Source: an uncultured Clostridia bacterium (lineage in GTDB: Bacteria; Bacillota; Clostridia; Lachnospirales; Lachnospiraceae). Taken from it: a DNA stretch of 10,113 nt. How positions within the stretch are numbered: position 1 is the first letter of the stretch; each line of letters starts with the position of its first letter. The notes under the pieces were generated by a model. That model was given only the letters and a program-made list of their open reading frames with translations, made no database searches and had not been told where the DNA came from. A program made the translations under genes and the position numbers. Of the stretch, positions 5,901-10,113 are shown one piece after another. Location of the stretch: positions 1-10,113 of the forward strand of contig CAMODY010000058.1 of assembly GCA_946611595.1 (NCBI GenBank), read 5' to 3'.

Positions 5901-7431
5901 ATTTGAAGAAGAGCCGGCATTTGAAGAAGAAGCAGGCGAAGATGAAAGCGAATTTGCAGGCGCTGTTCAGGATTTTGCCTTAGGACATAAAGAAGAAACA
6001 GATTGGAATGCTGAGTATGCTGCATCTGCACTTCAGGTTGATGAGGCTCCAATCGAGGAGATCACCACACCGATCCCGAAAGAAGAAGTTGAGGGCATTT
6101 TAGAAGAGGCGGAAGCAGAACCGATCGCAGAAGCAGAACCAATCGTGGAGGCAGAACCGATCGCGGAAGCAGAGCCGGAAGAAGAACTGAGCGACTTTGA
6201 AAAGGCAATGCGCGCGTTCGAGGCAAGCAACAATGCCGTTCCTGAAGAGGAGTTCACACCGGATGAACTTGATGAAGCAATGGAAGAGTTTATCGATGAA
6301 GGTGTAGAACCTTGGGCAGAGCCTGAGTTTGGTATGCCGGATTTCGAAGATTCCGAATTTGCAAAACCGGCATATTTAGGAAATGATTTTGATACTAGTG
6401 AAGAATATCATGCTGAAGCTGTAATGGAAGAGGCTGAAGCGAAAGAGGAAGAAGAACTCAGTGGTTTCGAAAAAGCGCTTGCGGCATTCGAAAGAGAGCA
6501 GCAGGAAGCAAAGATCGTGCCGCATCTTGAGGAGCCTGAGCTTGAGGCTGTTCCGGAGGCAGAACCATTTGCAACGGAGCCGGTTATTGAAGAGCCGACC
6601 CCACAGGTTCAGGAAGCAGCTCCAGCGCCGGTATTTGATGCGCCGAAGGTGGCAGCACCGATTCCGACCGCTTCCAAGGCAGCATATGAACTTCCTGATG
6701 ATTTAAGAGAAGAGCTTTCCGAGTTCCTCTTGATCGACGGAATGGAAAGCAGAATCTGCAACACGATTGGCAGTATCATTGAAAGAAAACGCAAAGGCGA
6801 TCCGACCGGTGGACATATGATCATCACCGGCGATGCTAAGAGCGGAAAAACCTATCTGACGATCTCTATCATCAAGGCAGTCGGAAAAGAAATTGGAAGT
6901 TCCACCGGACGTGTAGCGAAAGTAAAAGCTGACGCTTTGAACGGAAAGGATATGAACAAGGTATTCGGAAAGGTTGCAGGAAGCGATCTGATCATTGAAA
7001 ATGCCGGATATCTGAATGATGAAACAGTTAAGAAACTGATCGAAGCAATGAAGACTTCAGGAACATCATCAATGGTCGTTTTAGAAGGCAACGAACTTGG
7101 TATTGATAACATTCTGACCAAGCATCCGGAACTTTCCGGTGTCTTCCATACAAGACTGAACCTTAATGAGCTTTCCCTTTCCCAGTGGGCTGATCTTGCC
7201 TGCGACTATGCAAAGAGCAAAGGCTACAAAGTAGGCGATATGGCACTCCTTGCGCTTCATGCTAAGATCGATGAAATGAATCTGCCGACAACAAGACTGG
7301 TTGTGGAAGATGTTCAGGGAATCATCGACAAGGCAATTGAGAAAGCAAAGAAACGTTCTTCCGGACGTCTCTTCGGCGGAAAGAAGAATAAAGGCAATTC
7401 AAAAGAACTTGATGAGACAGACTTCATGTAA
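2902..7431 (+). CDS. Large acidic TPR-like/degenerate AAA+ protein of unknown function
   Basis: I do not recognise a named gene. The 1509-residue product has three regions. Residues 1-200 are helical, with TPR-like pairs at about 38-71, 72-105 and 143-176. Residues 212-1255 are dominated by Glu, Pro, Ala and Val, contain no cysteine (none between Cys165 and Cys1286), look mostly disordered, and carry short repeats. Residues 1263-1490 form a P-loop domain with Walker A GDAKSGKT (1310-1317). Its layout resembles CbxX/CfqX-SpoVK AAA+ proteins, including an ending like LSQWADLACDYAKSKGYKV. At the Walker B position stands DLIIEN (1362-1367) rather than hhhhDE. Where relatives carry the FRSR arginine fingers it has LSGV. 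The tail is basic and then acidic. No signal peptide or membrane segment is visible, so it is probably cytoplasmic. The ATG is 2 bases after recR, with GTGGAG 8 bases upstream. A scaffold or nucleotide-gated adaptor linked to the repair genes is inference only. Confidence 0.85.
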   Translation: MDKQEYREIVGDIRRAYDRKEYDKVLMYAEELDMRRVSDSRVLEMISDSHMAMGDLATARELLLKAYEKTPMGRKIAYKLSELSIKLGDLDGAVDFYEDFCKMAPHDNDRFLLKYKIGKAGGVGKKDLAKVLAAYCSREVDEKWMAELASLYDELGEKDKCNEICDDIILWYADGEYVQKALEMKGRNGELTASQQGKLEKMQAAAKEAAAKKPEDDLPEMEIVNEEREFRPGTIESDDALTEDDLDSILEEFITIEDATAPPEPVKAEDMAEISYVKIDEPETEVIPVEEIRVAAEEEGNAAEEIQSAKAEAKKAAAIEAVTITPMLDTPEVKEEVMETPAEIQNEPIIEDIELKTAPVHAEVREHIAENMDHPEPVDVPDILAAPVEQPVEEPAEEPVAEEPVFKKTTPSGRPFSNIEAMQSARTAPPKDEANFWKMPDELTIDEEQVDPQFTEPIYGSHRWFEEKPEPDPDFEEPVFGSHRFVPQPEPVEEEETLADVVIEQVEPEPIVIEPAEEDNTLPEHFSTIRTTSSGAELLGMYAAAKSAGSGDNLSAQAAFVRKPELGGRKTLPPEMFADPTTEPEYYEGPAYFEEAESGYEPEPEPEPMIQDPAFVTEAIPKILSVPEEAFAEEEPAAEFEDLKAAPEFDMMPGEMSEAEQAISEFDQEPETEFIPAAEVKEILKEDEIADFDIDDAGSKLMDELFAEDPIEENKAQESEVVFLQDVTEEPKEETSFEDAIEEAAGELALEDTEEEAAEEPVEEAIPNLAAHVAEVMEEEEEDRPSPFMFSVMPHESIEEKAPEIIKAQEPEIVEEAAEEAIPEIDPELEAALDEELEAFEKDLLDFDEAEVEEEPHEFEKAVEELELVNYPEAMQREEPENYVEVLKPIADTGLIEDMFEEEHKEKAPEEDALEEEPVAEETEEVLEAPQEIIAEETIEEVIEEPEEVEPEAEPSVFIPLNQLAEERGKVITPVTEKSIAAAEIDAEAEAVSAELEAEVFEEEPAFEEEAGEDESEFAGAVQDFALGHKEETDWNAEYAASALQVDEAPIEEITTPIPKEEVEGILEEAEAEPIAEAEPIVEAEPIAEAEPEEELSDFEKAMRAFEASNNAVPEEEFTPDELDEAMEEFIDEGVEPWAEPEFGMPDFEDSEFAKPAYLGNDFDTSEEYHAEAVMEEAEAKEEEELSGFEKALAAFEREQQEAKIVPHLEEPELEAVPEAEPFATEPVIEEPTPQVQEAAPAPVFDAPKVAAPIPTASKAAYELPDDLREELSEFLLIDGMESRICNTIGSIIERKRKGDPTGGHMIITGDAKSGKTYLTISIIKAVGKEIGSSTGRVAKVKADALNGKDMNKVFGKVAGSDLIIENAGYLNDETVKKLIEAMKTSGTSSMVVLEGNELGIDNILTKHPELSGVFHTRLNLNELSLSQWADLACDYAKSKGYKVGDMALLALHAKIDEMNLPTTRLVVEDVQGIIDKAIEKAKKRSSGRLFGGKKNKGNSKELDETDFM
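4267..4359 (+). repeat. Duplicated EP-x-x-GSHR motif in the acidic protein
   Basis: Two copies of E-P-[IV]-[YF]-G-S-H-R-[WF] occur at residues 456-464 and 477-485, 21 residues apart, joined by a Pro/Glu/Asp linker. The aromatic and basic residues stand out in an otherwise acidic region. This suggests a repeated binding motif rather than random low complexity. Confidence 0.7.
5401..6492 (+). repeat. Dispersed FEKA-type helical motif, four copies in the acidic protein
   Basis: A short amphipathic motif with the core F-E-K-[AD] recurs at residues 834-847 (LEAFEKDLLDF), 855-866 (HEFEKAVEEL), 1094-1107 (LSDFEKAMRAFE) and 1184-1197 (LSGFEKALAAFE). The last two are nearly identical over 12 residues and are flanked by acidic runs. 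The codons differ between copies (for example GACTTTGAAAAG and GGTTTCGAAAAA), so the amino acids rather than the DNA seem to be conserved. Confidence 0.7.
6115..6186 (+). repeat. 18-bp in-frame tandem repeat encoding AEPI[AV]E
   Basis: Three near-identical 18-bp units begin at 6115, 6133 and 6151, and a fourth, degraded unit begins at 6169. They encode AEPIAE, AEPIVE, AEPIAE and AEPEEE within the acidic region of the large protein. Units of 18 bp keep the frame, so gain or loss by slippage would only change protein length. Confidence 0.85.
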
Positions 7432-7449
7432 AGAAAAGGATATCGGTAA

Positions 7450-8286
7450 ATGAATATAACTGAACTTAAAAAAACAGCAAATAATATCAGGAAAGGCATT
7501 ATTGAAGAGGTGCATGCAGCAGCCTCCGGTCACCCGGGCGGGTCTCTTTCTTCGGCCGATATTCTGACGTATCTCTATTTTGAGGAGATGCAGAATATTG
7601 ACCCGAAAGATCCGAAAAATCCGGACAGAGACCGTTTCGTCCTTTCGAAAGGACATGCCGCTCCGGTGCTTTATGCGACACTTGCGGAAAAAGGATTTAT
7701 TCCTAAGGAAGAGCTTGTGACACTTAGAAAGATCGGCTCCCGCCTTCAGGGTCATCCGGATATGAATCTGGTGCCGGGCGTTGATATGTCGACGGGTTCT
7801 TTGGGACAGGGACTTTCCACCGCTGTCGGAATGGCACTTGCTGCAAAGCTTGACAAGAAAGACTATCGCGTCTATTCCCTTTTAGGAGATGGTGAGATCC
7901 AGGAAGGACAGATCTGGGAAGCCTGCATGTTCGCAGGATACAGAAAACTGGATAATCTGGTAGTGATTCTGGATAACAATGGCCTGCAGATCGATGGAGA
8001 AATCAAAAAAGTCTGCTCCCCATATCCGCTGGATGAGAAATTCCTTTCTTTTAATTTCCACGTGATCCATGCAGACGCACACGACTTTGATTCTCTTAAG
8101 GCAGCCTTTGATGAGGCGAAAGAGACGAAGGGAATGCCGACCGCGATCATCGCAAAGAGCGTAAAAGGAAAAGGAGTTTCCTTTATGGAGAATGAGGTCG
8201 GCTGGCATGGCAAAGGCCCGAATGATGAAGAGTATAAGGCAGCAATGGCAGACCTGGAAAGGATTGAAACAGAATTATGTCAATAA
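7450..8286 (+). CDS. Transketolase, N-terminal (thiamine diphosphate-binding) subunit
   Basis: This is the first half of a split transketolase, which moves two-carbon ketol units between sugar phosphates in the non-oxidative pentose phosphate pathway. The 278 residues carry the thiamine diphosphate/metal motif running from GDGEIQEGQIWEA (146-158) to LDNN (174-177). They also carry the active-site histidine regions SGHPGG (26-31), KGHA (67-70) and GHP (101-103), and TGSLGQG (115-121). The protein stops where single-chain transketolases continue into the pyrimidine-binding domain, which the next gene supplies. The ATG has AAGGA 9 bases upstream and lies 18 bases after the large acidic gene, with no terminator between, so co-transcription is likely. 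A relative acting on another sugar phosphate, such as apulose phosphate, cannot be excluded. Confidence 0.96.
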   Translation: MNITELKKTANNIRKGIIEEVHAAASGHPGGSLSSADILTYLYFEEMQNIDPKDPKNPDRDRFVLSKGHAAPVLYATLAEKGFIPKEELVTLRKIGSRLQGHPDMNLVPGVDMSTGSLGQGLSTAVGMALAAKLDKKDYRVYSLLGDGEIQEGQIWEACMFAGYRKLDNLVVILDNNGLQIDGEIKKVCSPYPLDEKFLSFNFHVIHADAHDFDSLKAAFDEAKETKGMPTAIIAKSVKGKGVSFMENEVGWHGKGPNDEEYKAAMADLERIETELCQ

Positions 8287-9239
8287 TCAAAGATTTTGCA
8301 GATACAAAGAAAATAGCAACGAGAGAAAGCTACGGCCAGGCACTTGCTGAACTTGGAAAGGAACATCCGGATCTCATCGTTATGGATGCAGATCTTGCAG
8401 GAAGCACAAAGACTTCCACCTTCCGGAAAGAATTTCCGGATCGTCACATCAACTGCGGTATTGCTGAGGCAAACATGATGTGCATTGCAGCAGGACTTGC
8501 ATCTTGCGGTAAAACTGTTTTCGCATCCTCCTTTGCAATGTTTGCAACTGGAAGAGCTTTTGAACAGATCCGCAATACGATCGCGCACACAAAAGTGAAC
8601 GTAAAAGTGGCAGCTTCCCATGCAGGAATCTCCGTTGGAGAAGATGGTGCAACACATCAGTGCTGTGAAGATATCTCTTTAATGAGAAGTATTCCGAATA
8701 TGGTCGTGATCAATCCGTGTGATGACACAGAGGCAAAGGCAGCGGTTAAAGCAGCCTATGAATATGAGGGACCTGTCTATATAAGACTTGGCCGCCTTGC
8801 TGTTCCGGTTCTTTTAGATGAAAATGAATACAAGTTTGAGATCGGAAAAGGCGTAGTATTAAAAGAAGGAAGCGATGTTACGATCTTTGCGACAGGACTT
8901 GAAGTGTATGAAGCTTTGCTGGCTGCTCAGAAACTGGAAGCAGACGGCATCAGCGCGGAAGTGATCAATATCCATACGATCAAACCGATCGATGAAGAGC
9001 TGGTTGTGAAGTCCCTTAGCAAGACGAAAAAGGGCGTTACTGTAGAAGAGCATTCTGTGATCGGCGGCCTTTTCAGTGCGGTATCAGAAGTGACTGCAAA
9101 GAAACTTCCGACAAAACTGATGGCGATCGGTGTTGAAGATCAGTTCGGACATTCCGGTCCGGCAAAAGAGCTGATCAAAGAATTCGGTCTTGATGCTGAC
9201 AGCATCTACGAAAAAGTTAAAAACTTTGTAAATGAATAA
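8277..9239 (+). CDS. Transketolase, C-terminal (pyrimidine-binding) subunit
   Basis: This is the second half of the split transketolase. It supplies the pyrimidine-binding domain (about 10-165) and the C-terminal domain (about 190-315). The catalytic glutamate that activates the thiamine ring is Glu64 in GIAEANM. The GEDGATHQ motif (121-128) matches the substrate-binding loop of the family, and YIRLGR (168-173) follows. At 320 residues the length is normal for this subunit. Its ATG overlaps the end of the N-terminal subunit gene by 10 bases in a different frame; an AAAGGA lies 13 bases upstream, a rather long spacing. Coupled translation would give equal amounts of the two chains of an alpha2-beta2 enzyme. 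It is the last gene before a strong terminator. Related two-chain enzymes (DXS-like or apulose-specific) are less likely. Confidence 0.96.
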   Translation: MSIIKDFADTKKIATRESYGQALAELGKEHPDLIVMDADLAGSTKTSTFRKEFPDRHINCGIAEANMMCIAAGLASCGKTVFASSFAMFATGRAFEQIRNTIAHTKVNVKVAASHAGISVGEDGATHQCCEDISLMRSIPNMVVINPCDDTEAKAAVKAAYEYEGPVYIRLGRLAVPVLLDENEYKFEIGKGVVLKEGSDVTIFATGLEVYEALLAAQKLEADGISAEVINIHTIKPIDEELVVKSLSKTKKGVTVEEHSVIGGLFSAVSEVTAKKLPTKLMAIGVEDQFGHSGPAKELIKEFGLDADSIYEKVKNFVNE

Positions 9240-9256
9240 TTGAAAAAACACATAAG

Positions 9257-9286
9257 AAAAAGGAGCTTTTCAAAAGCTCCTTTTTT
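9257..9286. terminator. Bidirectional intrinsic terminator
   Basis: The core is a perfect 9-bp inverted repeat GGAGCTTTT/AAAAGCTCC centred on 9271. A-T pairing extends it to 14 bp (9257-9285), and six T follow on the plus strand. On the minus strand the stem is followed by TTTTTC-TT, so the same hairpin can end both the transketolase operon and the convergent phosphatidyltransferase gene. Confidence 0.92.
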
Positions 9287-9308
9287 ATATGCTGAATTTG
9301 TATCAAAC

Positions 9309-9896
9309 TTATTTTCCTGAAATTTGTTTTTGTTCGTTCTTAAGTTCTATTAATAATCTGATGTAAGCTGACATGTAGACAATGAACGCTAAAATCATAA
9401 ATGCAGCGGAAACAGCGATCATGATCTTAACAATACGATCCGGGATTTTCGGGATCGCGATCAGTGCGAGCATAACCGCGTATAAGACAACGGTACAAAG
9501 CTTTCCGGCCCAGTTCGCGCCTTCAATATGTTTTCCGTGCTTGAATAAGTAACTTGAAAATGCCAGCGAAACTAATTCTTTTACTGCATAAATTGCAAAG
9601 AGAATCCAGATCAGGCGGTAGCGGACAACGACACAGAAAATCATTGCAAACTGCATTGCCTTATCTGCGATCGGATCAATGATCTTTCCAAGATCTGTGA
9701 TCATGTTGTATTTTCTTGCGATGATTCCGTCAACGATATCTGTTAAGGCAGAGATCGCAACGATTGCGATCGCCCAGATGTGTCCGCTTAAGGATCGAGA
9801 ATTTGTATAAACAAGAACAAAGACCGGAACCAAAAGGATCCTGATGTAAGTTAAAATATTCGGAATAGTAAAAATGTCTTTTTTTCTAAATTGCAT
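9309..9896 (-). CDS. CDP-alcohol phosphatidyltransferase family protein (PgsA-like)
   Basis: This membrane enzyme transfers a phosphatidyl group from CDP-diacylglycerol to an alcohol. The most likely product is phosphatidylglycerol phosphate (PgsA), and a cardiolipin synthase of the same fold is the main alternative. Numbered from the chosen ATG (195 residues), the complete family signature D-x2-D-G-x2-A-R-x8-G-x3-D-x3-D is present: Asp53, Asp56, Gly57, Ala60, Arg61, Gly70, Asp74, Asp78. About five to six hydrophobic segments are visible, near 10-30, 40-54, 82-105, 130-150 and 155-182. Where PgsA proteins often have an Arg-Glu pair in the fourth segment, this one has VKEL, so the substrate is not certain. 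A longer reading frame begins at a TTG at 9908, but that TTG overlaps the GGAG ribosome site of the ATG at 9896, so the ATG is preferred. Confidence 0.93.
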   Translation of the reverse strand: MQFRKKDIFTIPNILTYIRILLVPVFVLVYTNSRSLSGHIWAIAIVAISALTDIVDGIIARKYNMITDLGKIIDPIADKAMQFAMIFCVVVRYRLIWILFAIYAVKELVSLAFSSYLFKHGKHIEGANWAGKLCTVVLYAVMLALIAIPKIPDRIVKIMIAVSAAFMILAFIVYMSAYIRLLIELKNEQKQISGK

Positions 9897-9902
9897 TATG
9901 TG

Positions 9903-9906
9903 CTCC
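9903..9906 (-). promoter_or_regulatory. Ribosome binding site selecting the phosphatidyltransferase start
   Basis: GGAG on the minus strand (9906-9903) lies 6 bases before the ATG at 9896-9894. It overlaps the in-frame TTG at 9908, which would add four residues (MEHI) and has no comparable site ahead of it. Confidence 0.75.
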
Positions 9907-9911
9907 AATCG

Positions 9912-9924
9912 TGTTCAAAGAACA
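9912..9924. promoter_or_regulatory. Short perfect dyad at the predicted phosphatidyltransferase transcription start
   Basis: TGTTC-AAA-GAACA is a perfect 5-bp inverted repeat with a 3-bp spacer, placed at and just after the predicted start (about 9924). It could be an operator or a small leader hairpin. The half-sites are in the opposite order from the Gram-positive LexA box (GAAC...GTTC), so I do not read it as an SOS site. Confidence 0.3.
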
Positions 9925-9930
9925 TTCCAA

Positions 9931-9959
9931 AGTATATTTCAAGGTGGCTGAAAAGTCAA
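9931..9959 (-). promoter_or_regulatory. Promoter of the phosphatidyltransferase gene
   Basis: On the minus strand TTGACT (9959-9954) and TATACT (9936-9931) are separated by exactly 17 bases. The start would be near 9924, leaving a leader of about 28 bases. It is a near-consensus housekeeping sigma promoter, divergent from the HU promoter. Confidence 0.85.
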
Positions 9960-9990
9960 CCATACAGAGTGTCAAAAACGCCGAAAAGCC

Positions 9991-10019
9991 TTGACAATTA
10001 AGGATTTTTAAAGTATAAA
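9991..10019 (+). promoter_or_regulatory. Promoter of the HU gene
   Basis: A perfect TTGACA (9991-9996), a 17-base spacer and TATAAA (10014-10019) predict a start near 10026 and a leader of about 53 bases. Such strength suits an abundant nucleoid protein. Confidence 0.88.
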
Positions 10020-10028
10020 TAATTTGAC

Positions 10029-10048
10029 TTTTCGCGTGTATACGAAAA
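10029..10048 (+). promoter_or_regulatory. Inverted repeat in the HU leader
   Basis: TTTTCG (10029-10034) and CGAAAA (10043-10048) form a 6-bp dyad with an 8-base loop, just after the predicted transcription start and ahead of the ribosome site. It may be a 5' stabilising hairpin or a protein-binding site. No T-run follows, so it is not a terminator. Confidence 0.35.
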
Positions 10049-10078
10049 GAAAGTATTTTATTTAGAGGAGGATACACA

Positions 10079-10113
10079 ATGAATAAGGTTGAATTAGTCG
10101 AAGCTATGGCTAA
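10079..10113 (+). CDS. hup: DNA-binding protein HU, first 11 codons only
   Basis: HU is the small histone-like protein that bends and compacts DNA as a dimer. Only MNKVELVEAMA is in the window; the rest lies beyond the right edge. This opening closely matches the MNKxELVxAxA start of HU proteins, where these residues form the first helix. The start is certain: AGAGGAGG (10064-10071) lies 7 bases before the ATG, and a consensus promoter stands upstream. With so few residues, a related HU/IHF-family protein cannot be excluded, but HU is by far the likeliest. Confidence 0.85.
   Translation, partial: MNKVELVEAMA

Noticed and set aside
3535..6666. The acidic arm as a surface or cell-wall-anchored repeat protein.
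   Set aside because: There is no signal peptide, no LPxTG-type anchor and no membrane segment, and the protein ends in a cytoplasmic-type P-loop domain.
3497..6827. Many open frames of 60-140 codons on both strands inside the large acidic gene, rich in Arg/Leu/Phe or Ser.
   Set aside because: They are the mirror of GAA/GAG/GCA-rich codons, which leave few stops in other frames. They lack ribosome sites and plausible protein composition.
9897..9908. Longer phosphatidyltransferase start at the TTG at 9908.
   Set aside because: That TTG overlaps the GGAG ribosome site serving the ATG at 9896 and has no site of its own.
9912..9924. LexA (SOS) box upstream of the phosphatidyltransferase gene.
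   Set aside because: The half-sites are in the reverse order (TGTTC...GAACA) from the Gram-positive box (GAAC...GTTC), and the gene is not an SOS target type.
10024..10059. A second HU promoter with TTGACT at 10024-10029.
   Set aside because: The nearest -10-like sequence (TATTTT, 10054-10059) is 24 bases away, too far for a normal spacer.
1..10113. CRISPR arrays, insertion sequences, prophage genes, attachment sites or tRNA genes.
   Set aside because: I found no spaced direct repeats, transposase or integrase motifs, terminal inverted repeats or cloverleaf sequences. Gene content is core housekeeping apart from the large protein.

Overview
The window reads as chromosomal housekeeping DNA from a low-to-moderate-GC Firmicute, most likely a gut-type Clostridia (Lachnospiraceae-like). 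The grounds are strong AGGAGG-type ribosome binding sites, textbook TTGACA/TATAAT promoters with 17-bp spacers, the Gram-positive order (SRP RNA) - dnaX - ybaB - recR, a two-subunit (split) transketolase and a zinc-type RecR. The family assignment is from memory of such genomes, not from a search. Coding density is very high, and no gene-free stretch exceeds about 180 bases.

Left edge (1-240): the 5' part of the signal recognition particle RNA lies on the minus strand and runs off the window. It has an excellent promoter at 108-136. A weaker promoter for the plus-strand operon stands back to back with it, and its -10 box sits inside a 7-bp dyad followed by six T.

Centre (241-9239): six plus-strand genes lie almost without gaps: dnaX (clamp-loader tau subunit), ybaB/ebfC (nucleoid-associated protein), recR (recombination mediator), a 1509-residue protein of unknown function, and the N- and C-terminal subunits of transketolase. 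The junctions are 0 bp, -14 bp, 2 bp, 18 bp and -10 bp. I see no terminator until the hairpin at 9257-9286, so the block is probably one operon or a few nested ones. DnaX, YbaB and RecR form a known replication/repair group. Why a very large scaffold-like protein and a pentose-phosphate enzyme are attached is unexplained.

The 1509-residue protein is the most unusual item. It has a TPR-like N-terminus, then about 1,040 residues of Glu/Pro/Ala-rich, cysteine-free, probably disordered sequence with repeated short hydrophobic motifs. It ends in a P-loop domain resembling the CbxX/SpoVK AAA+ family. That domain keeps Walker A but appears to have lost the Walker B acid pair and the arginine fingers, which suggests a nucleotide-binding or pseudo-ATPase scaffold.

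Right edge (9240-10113): a shared bidirectional terminator separates the operon from a convergent CDP-alcohol phosphatidyltransferase gene (PgsA-like, minus strand). Divergent from that, with back-to-back promoters, begins a gene for the histone-like protein HU, cut off by the window after 11 codons.
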